Below, one piece after another: positions 13,831-23,810 of a DNA stretch of 23,927 nucleotides. The DNA is taken from NCBI GenBank assembly GCA_910584185.1, contig CAJTYC010000036.1, positions 1 to 23,927 of the forward strand, in the 5' to 3' direction. Each line of letters starts with the position of its first letter. Position 1 is the first letter of the stretch. A program made the position numbers and the translations under genes. The DNA comes from an uncultured Muribaculaceae bacterium. Lineage in GTDB: Bacteria; Bacteroidota; Bacteroidia; Bacteroidales; Muribaculaceae. Under the pieces are notes generated by a model. The model did no database searches. It worked only from the letters and a program-made list of their open reading frames with translations, and had not been told where the DNA came from.

Positions 13831-16245
13831 TCAGAACGGATAGCCGATGGCGAGATGGAAAGCGAGAGCCTTCTTGAACGCGATATTCCAGTATCCGTTT
13901 ATGCCGGTGCGATAAGGGGCGTGAAGGCCATATCCAAGGTCTCCACGAATCACCATCATGCCGAGGTCAACGCGCAGGCCTACTCCGGTGCCGAGAGCGA
14001 TATCTTTGAGGAAGGTCTTGGGCTTGATTTGTCCGCCGGGACGCAAGGGGTCATCCTTGAGCAGCCACACATTACCGGCATCCACAAAGACGGCACCATG
14101 CAGAACACTGAAAATCGGGAAACGATACTCCGTGTTAAGCTCGAACTTGAATGTACCGGTCTGGTCGAAATAACCATTCTTGACCTTTTGATCGGGCCTG
14201 TAGCTACCGGGTCCAAGAGAACGGACGGTGAATGCCCTTATGGAGTTGGCTCCTCCGATATAGAATTGCTCTGCATATGGAACGGTGGTAGAGTTGCCAT
14301 AGGCATGCTCGGCACCTATAAGCACTCTCGACACAAGCCATTGGTCTGAACCGCGCACAAGCCTGCGGGTGTATACAAGCTGAGCCTGAGCCTTGACAAA
14401 CTGTGAGAACGGAAGGCCAAATAGTTCTTTACGTCCCTTCACACCGGCCATACGCCACAGGCACCAGAAGAGATTACCGGCCTCCTTGAATGTGGCAGAG
14501 AAGTTGAAACCGTTGATACGCTCGCGTTCAAGCCACTTGTCGTAATTGTAGGTGTAGCTCAACTCCGGTATAAACTGGCTCTCAAAACTCAACGCCACGG
14601 CGGGGTTTTCCGCCATAATGGAGTCGAACTCATGGGTGGTGCGCATCAGCTTCGTATATGTCAACTTGAATGGGGTGAACTGGTTGGTGACATAACGGTT
14701 ATGATTCCACTCGTAAGATATCCCGGCACCGACTTCAGCCATGCGGAAATAATGCGGACGATTTAGCACATTGCCACTCAGCGTGATGGTGGTCCAATTG
14801 AGTTCGCGCTGGGTGCGCTTTATGAAATTGGGAGCAAGCATGCGCGGGAACGCGAGTGAACCCTGAAGCCCGAACTCATAACTGTTGAACACCGAACTGC
14901 GGTTGCGACCGGTCTGCCATTCATAAGTGCCCGAGAGTTGCACGCTGAGACGCTCCGCGCCGCCGAACACGTTATTGTGAGTTATGCCGAACACGAGTCC
15001 CGGCCCGATATAAGAGTTAGACTTTGAGGTCACATTCGCCTCAATCGAAGCCTCCATGGGCCGGTCGAACTGACAGGTGATGTAGACATCGAGAGTTGGA
15101 TTTGCGGCACTCGTGTCGGCAGGGACAGGTTGAATATTTATATTGCTGAAAATGCCGAGGCGCGAGAGTCGGGTCTGCGTGCGGTCCATTTGACGCACCG
15201 AGAAATAACGGCCCTTGCGGAATGCGATACAGCTCGGTATCAGATTCTTGCGCAATCGCGAAGGACGGTATACCACAAGCTGCCCCTTGCTCGTCATCAT
15301 GGTGTCGGGGGTGCCGACATTGCGGTTGCTGCGACGCAGCACTGTGGTATATATATTGCCCGTGCGATAACGCACCAAGGCAAGTTTGGGGGTATTCTCA
15401 GCGAGCGAGAACTTGAGGGCAATCCTCTCGGGAGTGATTAGACTGTCGGCAAGAAACTCTATGTATTCGGGCCGGAAATAATAGTACCCCCTATTGCGCA
15501 TGGCATTGGCTATGCGCACACGTTCGGCCGACAAGGAGTCGATGCAAAATCTTTCACCCTTCACAAGATACGAGCTCTTGCGTCCCACCGAGTCGATAAA
15601 AGACTTTATGGGAGAAGCGGGTTCGCTGAAATACATCACGGTGTCGATAAGATAGGGATTTCCCGAATGTATCGTATAGTTGATATTGGCAATCTTGGGG
15701 TTCTTGCGCGGGGCAATCTCGTAAGAGGCACTCGAATTGAAATAGCCGTTGTTGTCGAGGATTGTCTTGAGCATCTTGACGCGGGTCTCCGGGCGGACAT
15801 CACTCACAAGCACGGGTTCGGCCACGAGCTTGCGGTAAATCCACCCTTTAAGCCCCTTTGCCGAGTCATTCCAGTTGTTGTAGACCCAGAGTCCGAGCGG
15901 GAAGAAATTGCGTCTGTATGGTTTGAGCAGAGGCCATGGGTTATTAGGCTTGACATTGATTGAATTTACCAAGTCAGACCTCATATCGTCGGGCACCTTA
16001 CTATTGTCGGGAGTCTTTATGTCGAGCTTCAAGCCATTATAAAGAGCCTCGCCTTCAGGAATTTTCTTTGTGGTGGAGCATGAGGCCATCAAGACCACAA
16101 TCAAGGCAACCGACATTTTCCCAATAAAGGCGCATAGTGGACTATGTAACTGTTTGGGAAAACCAAACTCGCCGAAAAGACCAAGCAAGGTGTCCCAAGT
16201 TATTTTTTTACGCTTCCTTAATATATGTTTCAACGTCATTTCCAT
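13831..16245 (-). CDS. tamL: Omp85-family outer membrane lipoprotein TamL
   Basis: The 804-residue protein is a BamA/TamA relative: POTRA-like N-terminal repeats, then a C-terminal 16-strand-type barrel (for example SIRAFTVRSLGPGSYRP and FVDAGNVWLL) that ends in Phe, as outer membrane beta-signals do. A lipobox VLMASC with Cys56 marks it as a lipoprotein, typical of the Bacteroidota TamA variant called TamL. It works with TamB to move proteins or phospholipids to the outer membrane. The stop of tamB and this ATG are adjacent (TAA ATG), so translation is coupled. The start at 16245 leaves an unusually long 55-residue run before the lipid-anchored Cys; a start at Met44 (16116) would give a short signal, so the start is uncertain. 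Confidence 0.9.
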   Translation of the reverse strand: MEMTLKHILRKRKKITWDTLLGLFGEFGFPKQLHSPLCAFIGKMSVALIVVLMASCSTTKKIPEGEALYNGLKLDIKTPDNSKVPDDMRSDLVNSINVKPNNPWPLLKPYRRNFFPLGLWVYNNWNDSAKGLKGWIYRKLVAEPVLVSDVRPETRVKMLKTILDNNGYFNSSASYEIAPRKNPKIANINYTIHSGNPYLIDTVMYFSEPASPIKSFIDSVGRKSSYLVKGERFCIDSLSAERVRIANAMRNRGYYYFRPEYIEFLADSLITPERIALKFSLAENTPKLALVRYRTGNIYTTVLRRSNRNVGTPDTMMTSKGQLVVYRPSRLRKNLIPSCIAFRKGRYFSVRQMDRTQTRLSRLGIFSNINIQPVPADTSAANPTLDVYITCQFDRPMEASIEANVTSKSNSYIGPGLVFGITHNNVFGGAERLSVQLSGTYEWQTGRNRSSVFNSYEFGLQGSLAFPRMLAPNFIKRTQRELNWTTITLSGNVLNRPHYFRMAEVGAGISYEWNHNRYVTNQFTPFKLTYTKLMRTTHEFDSIMAENPAVALSFESQFIPELSYTYNYDKWLERERINGFNFSATFKEAGNLFWCLWRMAGVKGRKELFGLPFSQFVKAQAQLVYTRRLVRGSDQWLVSRVLIGAEHAYGNSTTVPYAEQFYIGGANSIRAFTVRSLGPGSYRPDQKVKNGYFDQTGTFKFELNTEYRFPIFSVLHGAVFVDAGNVWLLKDDPLRPGGQIKPKTFLKDIALGTGVGLRVDLGMMVIRGDLGYGLHAPYRTGINGYWNIAFKKALAFHLAIGYPF

Positions 16246-19200
16246 TTATTTGGTTATGGAGTCTTCGGGAGTATCCGTGGAATCCGGTTTCAGCATCACA
16301 TCTTGGCGAGTCACATTCTCAGCATCATCTTTCTTCTTCTTTTTGCGTCTGAATCTGAACAGACTCTTAAGGTTTTCGAGCTTGCGTTTGAACACGAACG
16401 CGCCTCCCATCTCCGTGATTTCACCTTCAAGTATACTTTCGAAGCCGATATGACGGAAGAGCTTCACCGACATGTTCATGGTCTGCGTCTGCTTGAGCAC
16501 ATATTCCACAGCCACGTCGCTTATGAGGTTGTTGGCAATCTCATCGTCGGCGGCATCGGTGGAGTAATTACCACCCACGAGAACCTTGAACCGGTTGTTG
16601 AACAGCGTCTTGGACACCTGATAGCTATAGCTGGTCTCTGTGTTGGTGACACCGTTGGTGGTCTTGTCATATTGATTGACTCCAAACGAGAGGTCCACGC
16701 CCCTGATGTTTTTGGCCGCCCACGAATTAAGTTGCGATTCGAGGAAACTGTAAAGCATGTTGCCACTTGCTGCATTTGCCTTGGTGTTCTGGCCCATATA
16801 TTGCCCATAGAGCAGCAGGTTCATGGCCTGTGTCTGACGTTGGTCAGCACTCATCGACTGCAATTCGTTCTGGATGGAGAGGTCATCGTTGGTCGAGAGA
16901 TCGAAGGCCGCCTGGAGATTGTTGAGCGAATTTGTGATCTTGGCAGTCACGAAGAAGTTGACGAGCCGCGAATTGTCGCCGCTCTTCACGTTGGCCTTAA
17001 CCTCGTCGGAGGCGATTATATTAAGCACCGGGTCGGTTACAGAGCCATTGAAGCGCACGGAGCTTGCCGGGTCGAAGGTGAACGTCTTCTCCCCTATCAC
17101 CGGCACAGCATATCGGGCGTAACCGTTGCCGAGCACCACTGTGCCGTTGAGAGCCATGTCGCCCATATAGTTTTGCGAATATGTGAGGTTGGCTGTGGGG
17201 TTAAGCTCCACCTTGTCGGTGCCATTGTTCGAGAGGAGCACTGTGAGGTGTGTGCCGGGCGATATTGCCACCTTGGCATTTATGCGCATATTGAGCGGTG
17301 ACTGCACTATTGTGTCCGCCTCCGCCACCTGCACGGTGTCGTTGAAATTAACGAACTTCACCACATCCTGGTCGCTCTGGGCCGTGAGTTGTGCCGGCTC
17401 CATATTCAGGCGATATGTGGCATCGGTCGAGCCGAGCATATTGAGCGAGGCATTTATGTCGAGCCGGTTCATCGGGCCGGTGACAGCAGCATCGAGATTC
17501 AGGAACACCTTGCCAAACAGGTCGGCCTTGCTCCGGCTGTCGCTCTTGACGAGCTGGAAATTCTCTGCATCGGCAGTCAAGTCAAAGAGGATGTTGGAGA
17601 AATCCTTGGCATCGACAGTGCCGTTAAACACCAACGGGTTCTGGTTGGCGCCGAAAATCTTGAAGTTGGGGAATGTCACCACGTTGTCGACCACCGAGAG
17701 TCTGTCTTCGCGAAATTGCAGGTTGGCGCCGGCCATAGGCACATATGCCGACACAGAGTCGAACGCTATTGCACCGTTGAGCACCGGCTTGGCAAACGAG
17801 CCTTCCATGTTGAGATCGCCATTGACATATCCGGCAAGACTCACCATCTCACCGAGGAATGGATTGGCAACCTTCAATGGGAATCGTGTAAGTGACAATC
17901 CCAAAGAGTCAGGCTTCATGCCCTCCTTCTCGTCGGCAATCAGCCTTGCATATGCCGCCATGGCTTTTTCGCCATTGATACGCAGGCCGGCTGTCACTTC
18001 TGTGTTGCCATCAAAACCGTATCCGGCATCCAGTTCGAGGTCGAAACTCCCCACCTTGGTCTTTTCGTAGATGAAGTTATCGAGGCCCACGCTGCCATTG
18101 CCGGAGAACCTTCCGGCTTCATAGTCCACGTGCATGTCGGCATTGAGGTCGCCCTTCATGTTAGGGGCCAATGCAAACATATTCAGGAAGTCCTGTATGT
18201 GTACGTTATCGATATTTACATATAGTTCCTCGCCTCCCGACTCATCCTTCTGCGTGCGGGCCAGGATGCTGCTCTCCGCACTCTGCGCCTTCAGATTTGC
18301 CTCTATACGTTTGTTATAGAGATTGAAGTCTACGAAGTTGTCGTTATTGAAAGTCCAGGGCATGTAAGCTATCGTGGACTTCAGAGGCGTGATGTGGGCA
18401 GTCACCACCGAATCTTGCATGGCGGCTGTCAAACCAATCCTATAGCCTTGGTCTCCCTTAATGTTCCATTGGTTAAGGAAGGCGCTGACGCGGTTTTCGC
18501 CGAGATAACCATTTACGTTAACCTTGGCAAACTCGTCGAGCGTGCCGCGGCGGTTGCCGAGGTGCAGCTTATAGTCGAGCAACCGGCCACGTTGATTCAG
18601 CGCGAGGGTCAGGGTGTCAAGGTTGACCGAAGATGACGTATAGTTCAGAGCCTTCACATCGCCGGAGATGATAGAGTCGTTGGCGAGCTGCACGGAGAGG
18701 GTGTCGAGACCCATGCCCATAGGCTGAAGGAACTGCCCCATGAGTCCCCGGCCGGAAGCCGCCACATCAAGATTGAATCGCGGCAACAGACTGCTTATTG
18801 AATCAACTGCCACACTTTTACGTTCCACCTGACGCATGGCCATATCGGCTGCTGCAGTGAGAGACTTGATAAGCCTCTCCAATCCGGCATCACTACTGAA
18901 GTCGAGAGAGGTCAGCATGGAGTTGACGCTGACATCGGTGCCAGAGAAATCAGATTTTAAATTGGCCGCTACGCCGTCGGGCAGGTGTATATACTGCCCC
19001 GGGAGGTGCCATTCGAGTGCCGAGGCATCGAGGGCGACATCATATATCCACTTCCCCGGCTGGGCATTGCCCTGAAGCGTAAGTTGGCCGGAGCCATAGC
19101 AAATGCTGTCCATTAGGCCAAGCTGCTGCAGGTTCACATCGCGGAGATTGGCCGCTATATCGAATGTATAATCATCGGCGCGTATCACACCATTGCCGTT

Positions 19201-21144
19201 CAGGTCAAAATCGAGGCCGGGATTGGCCGATGAGGCCAGAAGCGTCAGATTGCCCGCATCCGACAGGTTAGCAGCAAGACGAATGTCGTGCAGCAAATTT
19301 TTATTGTATTCCACCGACGCCACATTGACAATGGCATCGGTAACGGCCACACCGCTCAGAGGGTTGAAGCCGTGTCCCTTGGCTTGGATATTAGCGGTGA
19401 GTCGGCCCACACCAGCTTGCGGCACGAACCGGGCCACATCGAGGCCGATGGCTTCCACTTCAGCCTCATAATTTTCAGGCGTGAGAGCCACATGCCCCTT
19501 GGCGTTGACATCTCCGGCATCGCTGCGCAGCATGAAATCTGCGCCATAATTCAGCCCATTGGCCTGGGCTTCGCCGACGATCGTAAATGCGGGAATCTTC
19601 ACCTCCGGAATCTGGGCAATCTTGTCGGCGAGAGTTGGGTCGGACAAAGAGCCGTCAAATTTCAGCTTCGCCACCATCTTCTTATAATCCAACGCATTGC
19701 GAGCCTTACCCGATGCTTTGAGCGACATCACACCCGACATGCCCACTTCGAGCCTGTCGATTAATATATCGGCCAACGAGCCTACAGCCTTCACGTTGAA
19801 ATCTATCGGCTTGCGCGCCGGCACCATGGAGGTGTATGTTTTGAGAGCCGGCATGAATGCCTCCACATCGGGCATGCCGATATGGCCCTTGGCCTGCACC
19901 TGCACGGGTGCTGAGGTATCCATCGACATCATGGCAAACGACACATTGGCGGTGGCTTCAATTGCCGTGTAAGGTGTACGCACGGAAAGCCCATTTATAT
20001 TAAGGCCAACTGAATCAATGCCCACGGTGCCCTTGCCGTTGATTATATTCAGACCGCAGCGTTCGCGCACAGCAAGGCGAGTGAGCGGTAATCTCACAGT
20101 AGATGATTCGTTGTAGAAATTACGCAGGCTTATGGCTAAACCCGAAAACTGAAGGTAAGAAGGGTCGAAACCGGGGAGCGGCTTTGCGCCTTTCACGCCA
20201 TACAAAGCCTGAAGCGAATCGAGGGCTATGCTGTCGCCCATGATGCGCATTGGCGGACCGGTGGATGGTTTGGAGGGAGGCGCCGGGTGAGCCTTTATAT
20301 ATTCGGCTGTGGGAGTGAGATATGTAAAGTTGCCTCCACATATTGTGGCGAGCTTCCAGCGCACCAGGTTCTCACCCAAATCCACTTTTGCATCTTTAAT
20401 GGCGACATGCTTCACGCCGACACTGAGCGTGTCGATGGTAGGGAGCATCGACATGCCGAATGAGAAATTCTCAATGTCGAGGTCCTTGGCAAGAATCTTG
20501 AACGGGGCAGATGTAGATGTCGTGGTGTCTTGCGGCGTATCGGCAGCTTTCCAGACATCCATATAGAGCGAGAGCCTGCCGTCGCGGAGGCGCACCTTGT
20601 TGAGGTCGATCAGCGAAGTGCCGATGTTGACATAACTCTTGTCGTCAACTTCAAGGAAGCCCGCGTTGATTTTCATAATCATCGATGAGTCGGGGGCCAC
20701 CATGCGATAATAGCCATCGTTGAGCTGCAAGCGGTTGAGGCGCACATCAAGCTTGAGCAAAGGCATGAGCTTGACATCTGCGATAGCCTCACCGGCACGC
20801 ACCATGGTGTCGCCCGAAGCCTCCACCACATATACATCCTTGAGATGCAGGTCTACCGGGAAAGAGAGTCTCAGCTTGCCTATGCCTATATTCATGCCGG
20901 TCTTCTCCTTCACCATCTTGGTGGCTACATCCACGGCGAAGTCCTGCACAAACGGTATGTAGAGGGCCACGGGCAGCAACAGCACCACGATGAGAATCCA
21001 CATCAGCACCTTGAGCGGGATGCGGAGCCACGCAGGCTTTATGAGGTGTTTCTTAGACGCAGGTTTAGCCACAGGCTTAGGCGTAGCGTCCACCTCTTCT
21101 TTTTGCTCCTCGTGTTTGCTAAGCTGTTCCTCGTTTTTAGACAT
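16246..21144 (-). CDS. tamB: Translocation/assembly module protein TamB
   Basis: At 1632 residues this is a long AsmA/TamB-type bridge protein. A single membrane helix (about residues 44-64) is preceded by a charged cytosolic segment. A huge beta-rich periplasmic region follows, matching the groove-forming repeats that carry lipid or protein between membranes. The C-terminal TamB domain (DUF490 type, roughly residues 1250-1580) includes SQLNSWAAKNIRGVDLSFG and closes with EYVLKQTQTMNMSVKLFRH-like strands. After it comes an odd Lys/Arg-rich run (RFRRKKKKKDD) and a 30-residue acidic tail, unusual for a domain expected to meet TamL in the outer membrane. The gene follows the DUF6048-type gene by 82 bp and directly abuts tamL. 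Confidence 0.93.
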   Translation of the reverse strand: MSKNEEQLSKHEEQKEEVDATPKPVAKPASKKHLIKPAWLRIPLKVLMWILIVVLLLPVALYIPFVQDFAVDVATKMVKEKTGMNIGIGKLRLSFPVDLHLKDVYVVEASGDTMVRAGEAIADVKLMPLLKLDVRLNRLQLNDGYYRMVAPDSSMIMKINAGFLEVDDKSYVNIGTSLIDLNKVRLRDGRLSLYMDVWKAADTPQDTTTSTSAPFKILAKDLDIENFSFGMSMLPTIDTLSVGVKHVAIKDAKVDLGENLVRWKLATICGGNFTYLTPTAEYIKAHPAPPSKPSTGPPMRIMGDSIALDSLQALYGVKGAKPLPGFDPSYLQFSGLAISLRNFYNESSTVRLPLTRLAVRERCGLNIINGKGTVGIDSVGLNINGLSVRTPYTAIEATANVSFAMMSMDTSAPVQVQAKGHIGMPDVEAFMPALKTYTSMVPARKPIDFNVKAVGSLADILIDRLEVGMSGVMSLKASGKARNALDYKKMVAKLKFDGSLSDPTLADKIAQIPEVKIPAFTIVGEAQANGLNYGADFMLRSDAGDVNAKGHVALTPENYEAEVEAIGLDVARFVPQAGVGRLTANIQAKGHGFNPLSGVAVTDAIVNVASVEYNKNLLHDIRLAANLSDAGNLTLLASSANPGLDFDLNGNGVIRADDYTFDIAANLRDVNLQQLGLMDSICYGSGQLTLQGNAQPGKWIYDVALDASALEWHLPGQYIHLPDGVAANLKSDFSGTDVSVNSMLTSLDFSSDAGLERLIKSLTAAADMAMRQVERKSVAVDSISSLLPRFNLDVAASGRGLMGQFLQPMGMGLDTLSVQLANDSIISGDVKALNYTSSSVNLDTLTLALNQRGRLLDYKLHLGNRRGTLDEFAKVNVNGYLGENRVSAFLNQWNIKGDQGYRIGLTAAMQDSVVTAHITPLKSTIAYMPWTFNNDNFVDFNLYNKRIEANLKAQSAESSILARTQKDESGGEELYVNIDNVHIQDFLNMFALAPNMKGDLNADMHVDYEAGRFSGNGSVGLDNFIYEKTKVGSFDLELDAGYGFDGNTEVTAGLRINGEKAMAAYARLIADEKEGMKPDSLGLSLTRFPLKVANPFLGEMVSLAGYVNGDLNMEGSFAKPVLNGAIAFDSVSAYVPMAGANLQFREDRLSVVDNVVTFPNFKIFGANQNPLVFNGTVDAKDFSNILFDLTADAENFQLVKSDSRSKADLFGKVFLNLDAAVTGPMNRLDINASLNMLGSTDATYRLNMEPAQLTAQSDQDVVKFVNFNDTVQVAEADTIVQSPLNMRINAKVAISPGTHLTVLLSNNGTDKVELNPTANLTYSQNYMGDMALNGTVVLGNGYARYAVPVIGEKTFTFDPASSVRFNGSVTDPVLNIIASDEVKANVKSGDNSRLVNFFVTAKITNSLNNLQAAFDLSTNDDLSIQNELQSMSADQRQTQAMNLLLYGQYMGQNTKANAASGNMLYSFLESQLNSWAAKNIRGVDLSFGVNQYDKTTNGVTNTETSYSYQVSKTLFNNRFKVLVGGNYSTDAADDEIANNLISDVAVEYVLKQTQTMNMSVKLFRHIGFESILEGEITEMGGAFVFKRKLENLKSLFRFRRKKKKKDDAENVTRQDVMLKPDSTDTPEDSITK

Positions 21145-21226
21145 CGGTAATTCTTTTAATCTTTGTTCACAATTCTACATCAAACAACGTTCGTTTTTAA
21201 CATTTTGTTCGACATGTATTGTTTAT

Positions 21227-22159
21227 TTATTTTGCACCGACATCTTCGCCGTCAGCTTTGTCGATTTCGGTTTTAGGCTGCCTCTTGCCGGGGATTGTCC
21301 ATATGGCCGACACATTTAGCGAAAGCGGGAAAGAGGCGCCGTAGCCGGGAATAAACCAAGGCTTATTGCCCCGGTCGGCCGGATTGTTGAACTTGAAATG
21401 GTAACGTGCGGACCATCCGAGCGAAAAGCCCTTGTAGATTCGCACCTGCACTCCGGCAAGTGCCTCGCCATACCAGCAAGTTGCCTTAAGGCCATCAATG
21501 TCGAGGTGTTCTGTCTCATTCCAATAGTCGGACGATATGGTGACATCGCGCAGCGCGTACTTGAAACTTGAGAAACCGGCCCTGAAGCCGACAAACACCT
21601 TATAGTCAGGATTACTCTTATACAAAAAATTATAATCGAGCCCTATCTTAGCATAAAATGATGGGTCCACCCTGTATTTGTAGTTGGTCTTGTTGGGCGA
21701 ATCGTTAGCATAACCGAGGCCCAACTCCACGGTGGGGAAAAGCCAGTTCCACACGGAGACGTTGGCCCATACATCAAAACTGGCATACCTGCGCCCGAAG
21801 GCCATCATAATAGCATCGCCGAAATTCAGGCCCACGTTAACGCCATTGAATGCCGGGTAGATAGGCTTCGACCGGACTTTCGTCACAGTGTCGAGCGTTG
21901 CCAGGAACATCACCGGTTCGTCGAGCGGCTCGCCATGCTTGTCGTAATAGTGAAGCACGGTGACCGGCTTGGCATCATCAATGTCGACAGGCGTTGACTT
22001 CGGCCCGGAGGGCGTGACGGGAGCGTGGTTGGCGACGGAGTCGTCAGGGACTGTTACGCTGACATCCGAGCGCAAGGAGTCAGTCGGCACATCCTGCGCC
22101 TTGGCAGTGATAAGCAGTGGAGAGAGCAATATGATTAGAAATATGAGAGTCCGGCTCAT
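21227..22159 (-). CDS. Predicted outer membrane beta-barrel protein, DUF6048-like
   Basis: The 310-residue protein has a signal peptide (residues 1-22, ending TAKAQ), a Ser/Pro/Asp-rich linker and then strands typical of a small outer membrane barrel (GVNVGLNFGDAIMMAFGRRY, FYAKIGLDYNFLYKSNPDY, SLGWSARYHFKFNNPADRG). It resembles the Bacteroidales DUF6048 family; the assignment is from memory of the pattern. Its ATG overlaps the stop of the DUF6452-like gene (ATGA). The pairing and position upstream of tamB suggest an outer membrane role. The activity is unknown. Confidence 0.75.
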   Translation of the reverse strand: MSRTLIFLIILLSPLLITAKAQDVPTDSLRSDVSVTVPDDSVANHAPVTPSGPKSTPVDIDDAKPVTVLHYYDKHGEPLDEPVMFLATLDTVTKVRSKPIYPAFNGVNVGLNFGDAIMMAFGRRYASFDVWANVSVWNWLFPTVELGLGYANDSPNKTNYKYRVDPSFYAKIGLDYNFLYKSNPDYKVFVGFRAGFSSFKYALRDVTISSDYWNETEHLDIDGLKATCWYGEALAGVQVRIYKGFSLGWSARYHFKFNNPADRGNKPWFIPGYGASFPLSLNVSAIWTIPGKRQPKTEIDKADGEDVGAK

Positions 22160-22656
22160 TGCACATCGAGGATAGCGTCGTTGAAATAAATGTGGAGGTT
22201 TTCGACATTGACATTGTCGATATAACCTTTCGGGCAGACCACCGAATCAATCAGCACGCCTTGCGATTTAATCTCGCGCATGCCAAACAGATAGTACACG
22301 CCACAGGCGGCACTTGTGAACTTAGGGGTCCGCTTATATGAGAAGGTCACGGTGTCGGCAATCTCGACCTCCCCCATTCTCTTCACAAATACATATTGTG
22401 TCTCTTCGGCATCAATGCGAAACGGCAGATAGAGTTGGTCTTTCGACACATCGGAGGCCGACAGCAGGGAGTCGCCGCTCTGACCTACTCCGACCACCTC
22501 AAGGCCGGATATACTATGCTTTACGCTGTCTGCGCCCGACAGATAGAAGCCCGCGAGAGGCAAAGAATTGCGGTTGTCGTTGCATGTATCGGCACACGAG
22601 GCCACACACAGGCCGAGAACAGCCGCCGGAAATATTAATGAACTTCGTTTGAACAT
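22156..22656 (-). CDS. Predicted lipoprotein, DUF6452-like
   Basis: The 166-residue protein has a lipoprotein signal (FKRSSLIFPAAVLGLCVASC, lipobox VASC with Cys21). The mature part is a beta-sandwich-like sequence with NSLPLAGFYLSGADSVKHS and YLPFRIDAEETQYVFVKR, resembling the Bacteroidales DUF6452 family. It follows the glycosyltransferase by 9 bp and overlaps the DUF6048-like gene by 4 nt, so the two are probably translated together. Its function is unknown; co-occurrence suggests it partners the barrel protein. Confidence 0.75.
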   Translation of the reverse strand: MFKRSSLIFPAAVLGLCVASCADTCNDNRNSLPLAGFYLSGADSVKHSISGLEVVGVGQSGDSLLSASDVSKDQLYLPFRIDAEETQYVFVKRMGEVEIADTVTFSYKRTPKFTSAACGVYYLFGMREIKSQGVLIDSVVCPKGYIDNVNVENLHIYFNDAILDVQ

Positions 22657-22665
22657 CGCGCCGGT

Positions 22666-23616
22666 TCAGAATTCTTCCGAAATCAAGTAATTGTTTCGCT
22701 CGGGAGAATTGCGGGTTATCAGTTCGCCGATAAAACCCGTGCAGAAGAATTGCACACCGAGCACCATAAAGACCATGGAGAGATAGAAATATACAGACTT
22801 CGTGAGATAGAAGTGATATGTGTCACTGTTCATCGACACTATCTTCATAATCAACACAGTCACCACGGCGATGAAACCGATGATGAACATAAGCGAGCCC
22901 AACAGTCCGAAAATGTGCATCGGCTTTATGCCGAATTTCGATTGGAACCACAAGGTGGCCAGGTCGAGATAGCCGTTGACGAATCGGTCGAGACCGAATT
23001 TCGACACACCATACTTGCGCGCCTGATGATGCACCACCTTCTCCCCTATCTTCTTGTAGCCGGCGTTCTTGGCCAAATATGGTATGTAACGGTGCATGTC
23101 GCCATACACCTCGATATGCTTCACCACTTCGCGGCGGTATGCCTTTAGACCGCAGTTGAAATCGTGCAGGTTGTTTATGCCGCTCACCTTGCGGGCGGTG
23201 GCGTTAAAAAGCTTCGTTGGGATTGTCTTGGAGAGCGGGTCATAACGCTTTTTCTTCCAGCCCGACACCAGGTCATAGCCATCTTCGGTGATCATGCGGT
23301 AAAGCTCCGGGATCTCATCGGGAGAATCCTGCAAGTCGGCATCCATGGTAATCACAACGTCGCCCTTGGCTCGTGCGAAGCCGGTGTTGAGGGCCGGAGA
23401 CTTGCCATAATTGCGAGAGAACGACACGGCATGGATGGCGGCATTCTGCATCGCAAGTTTCTTGATTACGTCAAAGCTATTGTCGGTGGAGCCATCGTTG
23501 ACGAAAATTATCTCGTAAGAATAACCATGCATGGCCATGACACGCTGAATCCATTCGGTAAGCTCGGGCAGAGACTCGGCTTCATTATAGAGAGGAACTA
23601 TTATAGATATATCCAT
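22666..23616 (-). CDS. Family 2 glycosyltransferase, polyprenyl-phosphate type
   Basis: This is a GT-A fold enzyme of the GtrB/ArnC/DPM1 group, which loads a sugar onto undecaprenyl phosphate. The N-terminal catalytic domain has ISIIVPLYNEAESL, FVNDGSTDNS, NTGFARAKGDVVITMDADLQD (DAD at 92-94, then QD) and FNCGLKAYRREV. Two C-terminal membrane helices (about residues 232-258 and 275-300) fit the group. I chose the ATG at 23616 rather than the one at 23718: it begins exactly at the conserved MDISIIVPLYNE, and the promoter at 23679-23709 would lie inside the longer frame. The sugar is unknown. It heads the operon with the DUF6452-like, DUF6048-like, tamB and tamL genes. Confidence 0.9.
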   Translation of the reverse strand: MDISIIVPLYNEAESLPELTEWIQRVMAMHGYSYEIIFVNDGSTDNSFDVIKKLAMQNAAIHAVSFSRNYGKSPALNTGFARAKGDVVITMDADLQDSPDEIPELYRMITEDGYDLVSGWKKKRYDPLSKTIPTKLFNATARKVSGINNLHDFNCGLKAYRREVVKHIEVYGDMHRYIPYLAKNAGYKKIGEKVVHHQARKYGVSKFGLDRFVNGYLDLATLWFQSKFGIKPMHIFGLLGSLMFIIGFIAVVTVLIMKIVSMNSDTYHFYLTKSVYFYLSMVFMVLGVQFFCTGFIGELITRNSPERNNYLISEEF

Positions 23617-23678
23617 GATATGTCGTTGTGAACGCGATATGATGTAACAACACGCGATGATTATGATATTTGAACACG

Positions 23679-23709
23679 CAAATATAATCAAAAAATTTGG
23701 CATGGCAAA
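23679..23709 (-). promoter_or_regulatory. Bacteroidota-type promoter for the glycosyltransferase/tam operon
   Basis: On the minus strand TTTG (23706-23709) is 19 bp upstream of TATATTTG (23679-23686), a full match to TAnnTTTG. Expected start is near 23673, about 57 nt before the ATG at 23616. Confidence 0.7.
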
Positions 23710-23810
23710 CACCGGCATTCACGACTTCCACTATACATCTAAATATCAACACTTTGCAATAACGTTTACAATACAAGGTTTAAAAATAAGATAAAAAAGA
23801 TTTAAAAAAA

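Noticed and set aside
23617..23718. Longer start of the glycosyltransferase (ATG at 23718)
   Set aside because: The extra 34 residues precede the conserved N-terminal strand of the GT-A fold, and the best promoter lies inside that segment.
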